Assembly (NCBI GenBank): GCA_963700105.1
Contig: CAVOWL010000004.1
Span: 930,001-994,000, forward strand
Reading direction: 5' to 3'
Origin: CAVUWL01 sp963700105
Lineage (GTDB): Bacteria > Actinomycetota > Thermoleophilia > Solirubrobacterales > 70-9
Length of the DNA stretch: 64,000 nucleotides
The translations under genes were made by a program, and so were the position numbers. The notes beneath the pieces were generated by a model. That model was not told where the DNA came from and did no database searches. It saw only the letters and a list, made by a program, of their open reading frames with translations. Shown in pieces: positions 1 to 6,773 of the stretch (its first letter is position 1; each line of letters begins with the position of its first letter).

Positions 1-310
1 CGAGCGCTGCCATCACTGGCACGAGCTCGATGGCCGCCTCGGTGAGGCTGTAGGTCGCCCGGCGGCCGCGGCCGACATCCTCTCGGGTGAGCAGGCCGCC
101 GGCGACGAGGCGCCGCAGCCGGTCCGCCAGGATGTTTGAAGCAATTCCCTCCTCCGAGCGCTTCTGCAGCTCGCGGAAGTGGCGGCGGTTGCCGAACATC
201 ACGTCGCGCAGGACGAGGAGCGACCAGCGGTCGCCGATCACCTCGATCGTCGCGTTGATCGGACACCCGGAGCGCGGTTCGCCCGCAGGGGGCATAGCCA
301 TGTCCTCCAT
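1..310 (-). CDS. HxlR-family transcriptional regulator, 3' end cut by window edge
   Basis: About 103 N-terminal codons are visible; the gene runs off the left edge, so its C-terminus is missing. The translation contains CPINATIEVIGDRWSLLVLR, the HxlR opening with its early Cys, followed by a winged-helix segment (FRELQKR, ILADRLRRL, the wing RGRRATYSLT). HxlR proteins are dimeric DNA-binding regulators, often thiol- or aldehyde-responsive, controlling a divergent gene. Starts at 310, 301 and 295 are all possible; 310 gives MEDMAMPPAGEP. It is divergent from the reductase-like gene at 394, with a short inverted repeat between them. Confidence 0.85.
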   Translation of the reverse strand, partial: MEDMAMPPAGEPRSGCPINATIEVIGDRWSLLVLRDVMFGNRRHFRELQKRSEEGIASNILADRLRRLVAGGLLTREDVGRGRRATYSLTEAAIELVPVMAAL

Positions 311-315
311 GGTAC

Positions 316-328
316 TTGCAGGCTGCAA
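316..328. promoter_or_regulatory. Inverted repeat TTGCA-GGC-TGCAA, candidate HxlR operator
   Basis: A perfect 5-bp inverted repeat with a 3-bp spacer lies between the divergent HxlR regulator (start 310) and the reductase-like gene (start 394). HxlR genes commonly autoregulate and control a divergent neighbour, so operator function is inferred from position only. Confidence 0.4.
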
Positions 329-393
329 CTACTCTGATACGGTTCCGCCTGCCCGCCGCCGCTTGCAAATCACAATCACTTTGGAGGAGAATA

Positions 394-1000
394 ATGGCCG
401 ACACCACCTGCCACATGTCGATCTCCCTCGACGGCTTCGTCGCCGGGCCGGATCAAAGCCGCGAAGCCCCGCTCGGCAAGCGGGGCCGCGAGCTTCACGG
501 CTGGCACCTTGGCGACGAGCGCGCGAACGAGGCGGACGCCACCGCCGAGCGCCGTTTACTGCGCCCCCGCGGCGCGTACGTCATGGGCCGCAACATGTTT
601 GGCCCGAGGCGACGGCGAGTGGGACGAGGAGTGGTCGGGCTGGTGGGGGGCCGAGCCGCCCTACCACGCGCCCGTGTTCGTCCTAACCCATCACACTCAC
701 GCGCCGATCGAGATGGAGGGCGGGACGACGTTTCACTTCGTCACCGATGGCTTCGACGCCGCCTACGCCCAGGCCCGCGAGACTGCCGGCGCAGACGGCA
801 TCGACATCGCGGGCGGCGCCTCAACCGTCCGCCAAGCGCTGCTGGCGGGCGTCATCGACGAGCTCTGGCTCGACATCGTCCCCGTTTTACTCGGGTCCGG
901 CGAGGGGATATTCAACGGCGTCGCCGAGTTCGATTTCGAGCCCGACGAGGTCCTCCATTCCCCACTAGCGACGCACATCTGCTACCGCCGGGCGGGATGA
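394..1000 (+). pseudogene. Dihydrofolate reductase-like (RibD C-terminal domain) protein, frameshifted
   Basis: Starts at ATG 394 behind a good ribosome site (ggagga, 373-390 region). The first frame encodes MSISLDGFVAGPDQ through YVMGRNMFG, typical of the DHFR-like/RibD-C family. Near 604-612 the homology moves to the next frame, which continues GDGEWDEEWSGWWG, VFVLTHH, GGASTVRQALLAG and DELWLDIVPVLLG to the stop at 998-1000. Removing one base, or adding two, around 604-612 restores a full-length protein of about 200 residues. Either the gene is broken or there is an assembly indel. The family consists of NAD(P)H-dependent reductases of uncertain substrate; the HxlR regulator next door probably controls it. 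Confidence 0.8.
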
Positions 1001-1030
1001 GATGGATACACGCAGCCGTGCAAGTACCTG

Positions 1031-1077
1031 CGAAGAAGCGAGGCGAGATTCGAAGCCCGCGACCTTCGGGTTATGAG
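1031..1077 (-). pseudogene. 3' half of an initiator tRNA-Met (CAT), probable integration scar
   Basis: Read on the minus strand, 1077-1071 is CTCATAA (an anticodon loop with CAT), followed by CCCGA, AGGTC and a T-arm whose GCGGG and CTCGC halves still pair around a loop containing TTCGAAT with one extra base. This matches the 3' half of tRNA-fMet, but the upstream side does not form the 5' anticodon stem or D arm. A 3'-half tRNA copy starting at the anticodon loop is what tyrosine-recombinase elements leave at attachment sites. No integrase is visible in the window. Confidence 0.5.
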
Positions 1078-1392
1078 ATCGCTGGCGCTAGTTGACTCGG
1101 CTGATTTTTGGCTTTCTCAAGCGGTTTGAGTTTGGCCGAGTTGAACTCAGTTGCGCTCAACTTAGTACCCACTTATTACCCGCGTGAAGGCACGACCAGC
1201 CCTCGAATGCCTCGGCGTTGGTCTGCGAGGGCTTGGTTGAGCTCCTGAACTTGCGCACGTACTGGAGCGCCGACGCGTGGGTCTCCTCGGCGGTCGCGGG
1301 TGGATCGAAATTATGGAGGGTCCTGATATTTCTACACATGCCCCAATCTCAGGACGCCCGGCGCCGCGTTTCAGCCGAAGTCGGGCTAGGTT
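1078..1392. other. Intergenic stretch, no gene recognised
   Basis: The stretch 1001-1392 holds only the tRNA-fMet remnant at 1031-1077. The remainder is lower in GC around 1085-1180, with several short repeats of ttgag/ctcaa character. No reading frame with family resemblance was seen on either strand. Confidence 0.5.
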
Positions 1393-1800
1393 GTGTCCAG
1401 CATGGGGCTGTTCGGCAACAAGGAGGAGAAGCGCGCCGAGGACGCCGCAGCGGAAGCCGAGGCTGACCGCCTGGCCGCCCTGCCCGTCGCCGACCTCGCC
1501 GCCGTGATCCTCCCGGCCTTCGGCCCCGACGGTCCCGGCAGGGGTGGTGACAAAGAGATCGGCGCCCTCCAGGTCGGCATGTACCTGATGCGCGACTTCC
1601 CGCGTGGCAACCAGTTCATCAAGCAACTACTGGAGCCGCTCAAGGAGGGCATCCAGGCCCTCGAAAACGCCGGTCTCGTCAAGCGCACGGTCCAGAGCAT
1701 CGGTGGCTCGAGCGTCAGCGCGACGCGCCTCGGCCTGCAGGCGATCAAAGAGGACTCGGCGCGGAAGTACCTGAGCGAGCGGCCCGCAGCCGACGCCTGA
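1393..1800 (+). CDS. Small hypothetical protein, acidic/helical
   Basis: Encodes 135 residues from GTG 1393, or 132 from ATG 1402 (MGLFGNKEEKRAED). The N-terminus is a charged Ala/Glu helix. The middle (VADLAAVILPAFGPDG, GALQVGMYLMRDFPRG) and the C-terminal half (LLEPLKEGIQALENAGLVKR, SATRLGLQAIKED) look like a winged-helix-type fold: helix, helix, then a short strand pair. I do not recognise a named family. The gene stands alone on the plus strand just before the tRNA-Gly, inside the accessory patch. Codon use is like that of its neighbours. Confidence 0.6.
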   Translation: MSSMGLFGNKEEKRAEDAAAEAEADRLAALPVADLAAVILPAFGPDGPGRGGDKEIGALQVGMYLMRDFPRGNQFIKQLLEPLKEGIQALENAGLVKRTVQSIGGSSVSATRLGLQAIKEDSARKYLSERPAADA

Positions 1801-1864
1801 GGGCCGACCGGCCCTCAGCTTCGTCGAGGTGCGATTGGCCGTATTTTTGGCTCTAGAATGGGGA

Positions 1865-1937
1865 AGCGGACGACGGGTCTCGAACCCGCGACCTCGAGCT
1901 TGGGAAGCTCGCGCTCTACCAGCTGAGCTACGTCCGC
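1865..1937 (-). tRNA. tRNA-Gly (anticodon CCC)
   Basis: The minus strand folds as a full 73-nt tRNA: acceptor GCGGACG/CGTCCGC, D arm GCTC/GAGC, anticodon stem CGAGC/GCTCG around the loop TTCCCAA (anticodon CCC, reads GGG), a 5-nt variable loop AGGTC, and a T arm GCGGG/CCCGT with TTCGAGA. The discriminator is T and CCA is not encoded. It lies in the accessory patch and could serve as an insertion site for mobile DNA. Confidence 0.95.
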
Positions 1938-1942
1938 GCTGC

Positions 1943-1965
1943 GGAATTCCTCATTCCAAAGCCAT
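1943..1965. repeat. Copy 1 of an imperfect 23-bp direct repeat
   Basis: ggaattcct-cat-tccaaagccat begins 5 bp past the 5' end of tRNA-Gly. A second copy lies at 2056-2078 with 19 of 23 positions identical. Function is unknown. Confidence 0.4.
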
Positions 1966-2055
1966 CCTAGGAGATTTCCAGCGTCCAGGTAGACAGCGAG
2001 CCCTTTGCTCGGGACGCCGCTTGGCAGGTGAGACCCGTCTATGTCTACACGAGGG

Positions 2056-2078
2056 GGAATTCCTTGCTCCCAAGCCAT
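2056..2078. repeat. Copy 2 of an imperfect 23-bp direct repeat
   Basis: ggaattcct-tgc-tcccaagccat repeats 1943-1965 with four mismatches, 113 bp apart. Both sit in the 362-bp gene-free stretch 1938-2299 between tRNA-Gly and the antitoxin gene. Nothing else was recognised in that stretch. Confidence 0.4.
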
Positions 2079-2299
2079 TTCGATCTTATGAGCAAGGCCT
2101 GTCGAGAACTCGAAACGGCGCCGCTCGCGCTTCACCGCTCGAGCCAGGCCCGCAATCGGATTCCTTATATCCAGACCATTTCCTCAGCGACCCCAAGCAT
2201 CAAGTCGCGCCCGCCAAACGAGTCCCGAGCATGGCGATCGAAACGCGGTGGTAATGCACCCGTTGCGAGAGCGTGAAGGGGTCGATATGACGTCTTCAT

Positions 2300-2536
2300 A
2301 TGAGCCGCCTTCTCTCCGTCTCCCTGCCTGATGACCTCGCGGAGGAGACCGACGCCCTCGCCCTAAGCCTGGGTAAGACGCGCAGCGAGGTCGTCCGCGA
2401 TGCCCTCCGCCGTCAAGTGCAGGTCGGGCGCTTCGCCGAGCTGCAGCGCTACGGTCGCGACCGCGCCGAAGCGCTCGGGGTCGGGCCCGATGACTCCGAG
2501 GCGCTGGTCGACGAGATGCGCTCCAGGCGCGAGTAA
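2300..2536 (+). CDS. Ribbon-helix-helix antitoxin (CopG/VapB-like)
   Basis: This 78-residue protein opens with LLSVSLPDDLAEETDALALS, an RHH strand, then has the two-helix segment GKTRSEVVRDALRRQV. RHH antitoxins dimerise, bind their own promoter and neutralise a partner toxin with the C-terminal tail, here rich in Asp/Glu/Arg (GPDDSEALVDEMRSRRE). The stop (2534-2536) is 2 nt before the likely start of the PIN gene, so the two form a toxin-antitoxin operon with the antitoxin first. The ribosome site is weak. Confidence 0.85.
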   Translation: MSRLLSVSLPDDLAEETDALALSLGKTRSEVVRDALRRQVQVGRFAELQRYGRDRAEALGVGPDDSEALVDEMRSRRE

Positions 2537-2538
2537 CG

Positions 2539-2988
2539 CTGCGCGTTGCCTGCGACACCAACGTCTTGGTCTCGGCGTTCATCGCCGACGGACCGCCCAG
2601 TCGAATCCTCCAAGAGGTTATCGACGGTCGTTTGGGGCTTGTCCTTCCCCAACTGGTGATGGTGGAGCTGGAGCGGATCCTGACCAAGAAGCTGGGCTTC
2701 ACCCCGCGGCGCTGGCGCTCGGCCGAGGAGCTTCTCGGCGATCTCGCCTCGGAGTTGGTCGCGGCCTCGGGGAGCCCACCCGAGGCCGTGACCGGCGACC
2801 CCGACGATGACCTAATCCTCGCCTGCACGGTTCAGGCTGAGGTGGACGTTCTCTTATCCGGCGACCGTCGGCATCTGCTGCCCCTTGGCATGCATCGGGG
2901 CGTTCGGGTGATCACGCCACAGGCGCTGCTAGCGCAGCTGCGGGGCGCGGAGCTAAGTTCACCTGCCCAGCCCCCCTCCTCAGAGTGA
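2539..2988 (+). CDS. PIN-domain toxin (putative RNase), non-canonical start
   Basis: PIN-fold nuclease with the acidic active site visible: ACDTNVLVSAF (first Asp), VMVELERIL (Glu), and GDPDDDLILACTVQ with LLSGDRRHLL (remaining Asp residues). It resembles the COG1569-type PIN toxins paired with RHH antitoxins. The first ATG/GTG/TTG in frame (TTG 2566) would remove the catalytic DTN, so translation must begin upstream. CTG 2539, 2 nt after the antitoxin stop, gives a complete 149-residue domain and would be translationally coupled. The start is therefore a guess; the domain is clear. Confidence 0.8.
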   Translation: MRVACDTNVLVSAFIADGPPSRILQEVIDGRLGLVLPQLVMVELERILTKKLGFTPRRWRSAEELLGDLASELVAASGSPPEAVTGDPDDDLILACTVQAEVDVLLSGDRRHLLPLGMHRGVRVITPQALLAQLRGAELSSPAQPPSSE

Positions 2989-3137
2989 TCTTGGCGGGTC
3001 GGGGTCACAGCGCAAGACCCCGAACAAGGCCCGATCAAGCCGGCGCCGGCCGGGCGCTCCCGGATTGGTAGGAGCAAGCGCCCAGCCGGCCAGCTGGCTC
3101 CGACCCCAGTTGAGATCAGGCCGCGCCCGCAAGGAGA

Positions 3138-4445
3138 TCAACCGGTTGGCACAAGCAGACGATGAGAGCGGGCGATCTGCTCCGCCATCTCCTCCTCGAC
3201 TCCGACCTCCTCGGCAATTTCAGCCCAGCCTGCGACGACGGCGGCGACCTCGGCGAGGATCGCCTGAGCACGACCGCGCTTCAGACCGGCTATGTCGCCG
3301 ACCTCACGCAGGTCGGCGACGGTGAACCCGATGCGCTTGCCATTTATCGACATCTGGTGGCTGTCGAGCCAGGGGTTGCCGGGCTTCCAGGCCCAGACCA
3401 GGTCATAGGCTGGAGCCAACGACCAGGCGCCTTCGCGATCCATCAGGAATGCGACGTTCTTTACATGGTCATCCTGATTGCGGGCGACGACGTTGAACAC
3501 CATGCGTCGGAACTGCTGCTCGACGACGGGCGTGCCGAGCCCGAGCCGGCGAATCAGCTGCAGCAGCTGCTCATAGCTGTAGGTGCCGGGCTCGTTGTAG
3601 CTGACCTGCTCCAGCGCGCCGACGGTTTGCATGTGCAGCTTCTCGCCGCCCCCAGATCGGTCAAAACGACGGGTCATGAAATGCCTGCGGCCGTTCTCCT
3701 CCAGGAGCCGGCACTCGGTCATCTCGATCCCCGCGGCCCTCGCCATTTTCGAATACGCGTACTCGACCGCGCCCCAGCCCTCGGGATCGGTGAGTCCGTG
3801 ATCACCGGCGCGCGAGACGCCGTCGAACTTCAATATCCACTGCCGAAAACCGGCACCGACCTGGACCTGACCCGAGCGGACCTGGCCGCTGGCGTCGTTA
3901 TAGGCGATGAATGCCTTCGGGCGGGCGCCCCCCGCGGAGCTGCCGACGGCAAGGATCGCCTTCATCGCCTCCTGATCGGGGTTTTCGCTCAGCTCGGTCA
4001 CGAACTCGGTGCGCTCTGCGAGCACCTCGTTGGCCAAGCGCACGAGCGCGTCGAGGTGCAGGTCCGTCCCAACCGGGAGGGGAGGCTCATCGGTCGGCTG
4101 GAACTCCAACGCGCCCACCCCGCGGGTGCCGACGTAACAGAGCCGCTCAACGACGTTGAAGCTCGACTCCTCGCGCCCCCGTGATGCCAGCCAGGCGTTG
4201 ACCAGCGCCGTGCCCCAGCGATCGGGTAGGGAGTCGGCCAAAAGCCCAGGCAGGCCCCTGAAGGTATCCCTAGGCAGACCCGGGAACCGGTATGGCTGCA
4301 CTCGCAGCGGCATCCTGATCGGCGCGATCCCGATGCCGCTTCGGACGAAGGTCGGGTCGTATTGAAAAGTCGCGTAGGGGGCGTCCGGATCGATCGAGAC
4401 CGCGGCGACGCGAGACCCCCAAAGCGTTACCGCGGCGACGGTCAA
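3138..4445 (-). CDS. hipA: HipA-like toxin kinase
   Basis: A 435-residue protein of the HipA Ser/Thr kinase family. HipA kinases phosphorylate aminoacyl-tRNA synthetases (GltX in E. coli) and cause growth arrest. Visible landmarks are an N-terminal subdomain (VTLWGSRVAAVSID, GLLADSLPDRWG), the Gly-rich ATP loop GSSAGGARPKAFI, MTRRFDR, the catalytic NQDDHVKNVAFL and the metal-binding APAYDLVWA. TTG 4445 overlaps the hipB stop (TTGA), has GGAG 4 nt upstream and gives the usual N-terminus; an upstream TTG at 4478 would overlap hipB by 37 nt. All key motifs are intact, so an active kinase is expected. Confidence 0.9.
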   Translation of the reverse strand: MTVAAVTLWGSRVAAVSIDPDAPYATFQYDPTFVRSGIGIAPIRMPLRVQPYRFPGLPRDTFRGLPGLLADSLPDRWGTALVNAWLASRGREESSFNVVERLCYVGTRGVGALEFQPTDEPPLPVGTDLHLDALVRLANEVLAERTEFVTELSENPDQEAMKAILAVGSSAGGARPKAFIAYNDASGQVRSGQVQVGAGFRQWILKFDGVSRAGDHGLTDPEGWGAVEYAYSKMARAAGIEMTECRLLEENGRRHFMTRRFDRSGGGEKLHMQTVGALEQVSYNEPGTYSYEQLLQLIRRLGLGTPVVEQQFRRMVFNVVARNQDDHVKNVAFLMDREGAWSLAPAYDLVWAWKPGNPWLDSHQMSINGKRIGFTVADLREVGDIAGLKRGRAQAILAEVAAVVAGWAEIAEEVGVEEEMAEQIARSHRLLVPTG

Positions 4446-4825
4446 GGCTCCGGGCGGGGCTGCTCGCCCCACCTCCAAGGTTGCACGGCGGGTTCGGCGG
4501 GCTCGGCACCTCGGCCCCCCCGACGGCCGCGGGCCCGCCTCCGGACCTTGCCCTGTTGGCGATCGAGCTGGGCGATCGGGAGATCGATCGATTCAGGGAT
4601 GGCGAGGTCGAATCCGGCGAGAAGCCCGAGGGTTCGCAGGAGCTTGATCATCGATGTCATCTGAACCGACCGCCCCCGCTCGGCGCGCTGTACGGTCGCC
4701 TGTCCAACCCCGGCCTCGCTTGCCAGCTCAGCTTGGGTCCAGTTGCGCTCGAGGCGATGGCGCTCCAGCCTGCGGCCGAGCTCAGCCAGAACGGCGGCAT
4801 CGGTAGTCAGCGTCTCTAGTTGCAT
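4442..4825 (-). CDS. hipB: HipB-like antitoxin, XRE helix-turn-helix
   Basis: This 127-residue protein has an XRE HTH at about residues 15-70 (LGRRLERHRLERNWTQAELA, VGQATVQRAERGRS) and a basic, Pro-rich tail. HipB binds HipA and represses the hipBA promoter. ATG 4825 is preferred over TTG 4828. The stop overlaps the hipA start by 4 nt. Four copies of a CATCA-N4-TGATG palindrome lie just upstream, the first covering the start codon, as expected for autoregulation. Confidence 0.9.
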   Translation of the reverse strand: MQLETLTTDAAVLAELGRRLERHRLERNWTQAELASEAGVGQATVQRAERGRSVQMTSMIKLLRTLGLLAGFDLAIPESIDLPIAQLDRQQGKVRRRARGRRGGRGAEPAEPAVQPWRWGEQPRPEP

Positions 4826-4836
4826 CAAATTTGATT
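4823..4836. promoter_or_regulatory. hipBA operator O1 (CATCA-aatt-TGATt)
   Basis: An inverted repeat covering the hipB start codon. One of four similar palindromes between 4823 and 4962, with starts spaced 40, 46 and 40 bp apart. Confidence 0.65.
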
Positions 4837-4846
4837 TCTTAAAGTC

Positions 4847-4852
4847 ATTATA
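4847..4852 (-). promoter_or_regulatory. Likely -10 of the hipBA promoter (TATAAT)
   Basis: On the minus strand 4852-4847 reads TATAAT, about 22 bp before the hipB ATG and between operators O1 and O2, in an AT-rich stretch unlike the surrounding DNA. No convincing -35 hexamer is seen; the -35 position falls at operator O2. Confidence 0.5.
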
Positions 4853-4862
4853 GGCCTTAATA

Positions 4863-4876
4863 CATCATAACTGATG
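4863..4876. promoter_or_regulatory. hipBA operator O2 (CATCA-taac-TGATG)
   Basis: A perfect 5-bp inverted repeat with a 4-bp spacer. It lies where the -35 element of the hipBA promoter would be, so HipB binding here should block RNA polymerase. Confidence 0.7.
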
Positions 4877-4908
4877 GAGAGTATATCACCCAATTTGCCA
4901 TCGTTATC

Positions 4909-4922
4909 CATCACTCTTGATG
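4909..4922. promoter_or_regulatory. hipBA operator O3 (CATCA-ctct-TGATG)
   Basis: A perfect copy of the palindrome, 46 bp beyond O2, in the hipBA-ccmG intergenic region. Confidence 0.7.
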
Positions 4923-4948
4923 ATTAAACCCCGATTTGCTCTATAAGG

Positions 4949-4962
4949 CATCACTATCGATG
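4949..4962. promoter_or_regulatory. hipBA operator O4 (CATCA-ctat-CGATG)
   Basis: Fourth copy, one mismatch, 40 bp beyond O3. It abuts a plus-strand TATAAT (4963-4968) that could be the -10 of a promoter towards ccmG, so HipB may also affect that direction. The stretch 4829-5152 otherwise holds no gene. Confidence 0.6.
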
Positions 4963-5152
4963 TATAATACGCGGACGGCTTCCCGGCTTGCTTCGGACGC
5001 GCAAACCTCAAACCGCTCGATTGGGAGGCCGATCGGGGCGGAATCCGTCTCGCAGCGCAGACCTCCCCCTCCCCCCGCTGAGAAACGCCTGCGGTGGGGG
5101 GCCCGGGAGGGCTTCGGCTCGACAATCAGCGGCGCAATCTAATCTTGGCTGC

Positions 5153-5680
5153 GTGCGCGCCCGCCCGCTGATCGCCCTGCTCGCCGTCGTCGCCGTCGTC
5201 GGCCTGCTCGCCTATGGCCTGGCGAGCAAGGGCGCGGTTGGTGTCAGCGTCGGGGAGCTGGCACCGGGGGGGCCGCTCCCCCGCCTCAGCGGCAGCGGGA
5301 CTGAATCGCTCGCCCGCTACCGCGGCCGCTGGGTCCTGATCAACTTCTGGGCGTCGTGGTGCATCCCCTGCCGCCAGGAGGCTCCAACCCTGGAGCGCTT
5401 CCAGCGCCGCTACGGTGGCCCCGGCTTCACGCTGCTTGGAATTGATACCCGCGACCTCAGCGGTGACGGCCAGAACTTCGTTCGCCAATACGGCCTCACC
5501 TACCCCCAGCTGCGCGACGGCGACGGTCAGCGCGCCCACGAATTCGGCTCCACCGGGGTGCCGGAAAACTTCCTGGTCGATCCGAGTGGGCGGCTGCGTC
5601 TGCTCTACAGGGGGCCGGTCACCGGCGCCTATCTGCGCCGCTACGTGGTGCCGCTTTTGCCCGGCGGTACCCGCTCGTGA
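5153..5680 (+). CDS. ccmG: CcmG/DsbE-type thiol:disulfide oxidoreductase
   Basis: This 175-residue membrane-anchored thioredoxin has one N-terminal helix (about residues 5-25, PLIALLAVVAVVGLLAYGLA), then a periplasm-facing thioredoxin fold with NFWASWCIPCRQEAP (CxxC) and the cis-Pro signature GVPENFLVD that marks CcmG. It reduces apocytochrome or CcmH disulfides before haem attachment in system I cytochrome c maturation. GTG 5153 was chosen because it places the membrane helix at the N-terminus; a longer frame from 4988 runs through unlikely sequence. Its stop overlaps the ccmH GTG by 4 nt. Confidence 0.85.
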   Translation: MRARPLIALLAVVAVVGLLAYGLASKGAVGVSVGELAPGGPLPRLSGSGTESLARYRGRWVLINFWASWCIPCRQEAPTLERFQRRYGGPGFTLLGIDTRDLSGDGQNFVRQYGLTYPQLRDGDGQRAHEFGSTGVPENFLVDPSGRLRLLYRGPVTGAYLRRYVVPLLPGGTRS

Positions 5681-6147
5681 GGATCGCGGCGCTGGCGATG
5701 GTGGCGGCGCTGGCGCTCAGCGCGGCGGCCCCGGCGCTGGGCTCCGCCCCCCAGCCCAGCGTCTCGCTGAACGACATCGAGGGCGAAGTCATGTGCCCGA
5801 TCTGCGGCGAGTTGCTGGAGCTTGCTGACTCCCCCCAGGCGCTGCGGGAGAAGGCCTTCATCTCCACCCTGATTGCCAAGGGCAAGAGCCGAGCCCAGAT
5901 CAAGGACATCCTCGTAGCCCAGTACGGACCCGAAGTGCTGGCGCTGCCCAAGGCCTCGGGGTTTGACCTGAGCGCCTACCTGGTTCCGGTAATCGGCTTC
6001 ATGATCGCGGCAGTGGCGCTCGCGGTCGGCGTCTTTCGCTGGCGCCGCAACGCCCGGCCGCCGGGCTCAGAGCCCCCCCAGGCGCGGGGACCGAGTGCAG
6101 AGGACGCCGAGCGCCTCGACGCCGACCTCGCCCGCTATGACCTCTGA
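5677..6147 (+). CDS. ccmH: Cytochrome c maturation protein CcmH
   Basis: This 156-residue protein has a signal peptide, then the CcmH core EVMCPICGELLELADSPQA (redox CxxC) and GKSRAQIKDILVAQYGPEVL, and one C-terminal membrane helix (AYLVPVIGFMIAAVALAVGVF). CcmH holds apocytochrome c in reduced form for the CcmF haem lyase. GTG 5677 overlaps the ccmG stop (GTGA). Only ccmG and ccmH are here; ccmF and ccmE are not in the window. Its last 13 nt overlap the convergent gene at 6135. Confidence 0.88.
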   Translation: MRIAALAMVAALALSAAAPALGSAPQPSVSLNDIEGEVMCPICGELLELADSPQALREKAFISTLIAKGKSRAQIKDILVAQYGPEVLALPKASGFDLSAYLVPVIGFMIAAVALAVGVFRWRRNARPPGSEPPQARGPSAEDAERLDADLARYDL

Positions 6148-6773
6148 ATCAGCCCCGCCACCTCGATCTTGCTCCGACTGAAGGACTCCCCGGCTCCGAG
6201 GCAGGCAAGCGTCTGCTCGGCCTCCGCCGCCGCCGCCTCCAGCGCCTCCTCGTCGCCGGCCGGCGCGTCGATTACGAGGAGCTCATAGGCGGCGCGAAGT
6301 TTTGCCGCGGCGTGGCGAAAGGCGGCGGTGCCGAGGAGCTCGGCGGCGGCGGCGCTCGGCTCGCCCGCGACGATGCAGACCAGGGGCGCCGTGGCGGCGG
6401 CTGAGGCCGGACCGGCGAGCACGGCAGGCTGCAGAATCTCGGCCGCGCCGGCCCGCTCGCGCAGGTACTCGTGAAGTCCCGGTGAGGGGGATAGGCCGAG
6501 CTCTGAAGCCAGGGTTGGCCGCTCCAAATCACACTCGATCAAGGCGACCCGCCGGCCGCTGGCCGCGGCGGCGCTGGCGAGACCCAGCGCCACCCCGCGC
6601 TTTGGCGCAGCCGCGCCGCTGATCATCACCGCCCTGGCGCCCTCGAGCTCCCCCAGCGCTCCGAGCAGCGCCTTTAGGTCGGCGCGACCCAGCGCCCCTG
6701 GCCTGCGCCCGCCCTGCGTCGCGGCCCCGATCTGGGCCAGCACGGCGGGCTTTCGACGGCGGCTGAAGATCAC
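6135..6773 (-). CDS. P-loop ATPase-fold protein (CpsD/MinD-like) with degenerate Walker A
   Basis: A 212-residue protein resembling the BY-kinase/MinD ATPase fold: ARAVMISGAAAPKRGVALGLA at the Walker A place, RRVALIECDLERPTLASELGL at the Walker A' place (DLxRP is typical of CpsD-type proteins) and YELLVIDAP at the Walker B place. The Walker A lacks the normal GxGK[ST] core, so nucleotide binding may be lost. GTG 6773 overlaps the argS stop, which implies co-expression with arginyl-tRNA synthetase. The real role is unknown. Confidence 0.6.
   Translation of the reverse strand: MIFSRRRKPAVLAQIGAATQGGRRPGALGRADLKALLGALGELEGARAVMISGAAAPKRGVALGLASAAAASGRRVALIECDLERPTLASELGLSPSPGLHEYLRERAGAAEILQPAVLAGPASAAATAPLVCIVAGEPSAAAAELLGTAAFRHAAAKLRAAYELLVIDAPAGDEEALEAAAAEAEQTLACLGAGESFSRSKIEVAGLIQRS

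Noticed and set aside
1815..2135. Minus-strand 106-codon frame spanning tRNA-Gly
   Set aside because: It overlaps a well-formed tRNA gene and has no recognisable sequence.
3162..4184. 340-codon plus-strand open frame antisense to hipA
   Set aside because: A shadow of the HipA frame, with no domain and no ribosome site.
4823..4962. CRISPR-like short repeat array
   Set aside because: The repeats are 14-bp palindromes at 40-46 bp between a HipB gene and its neighbour, with no cas genes; operators explain them better.
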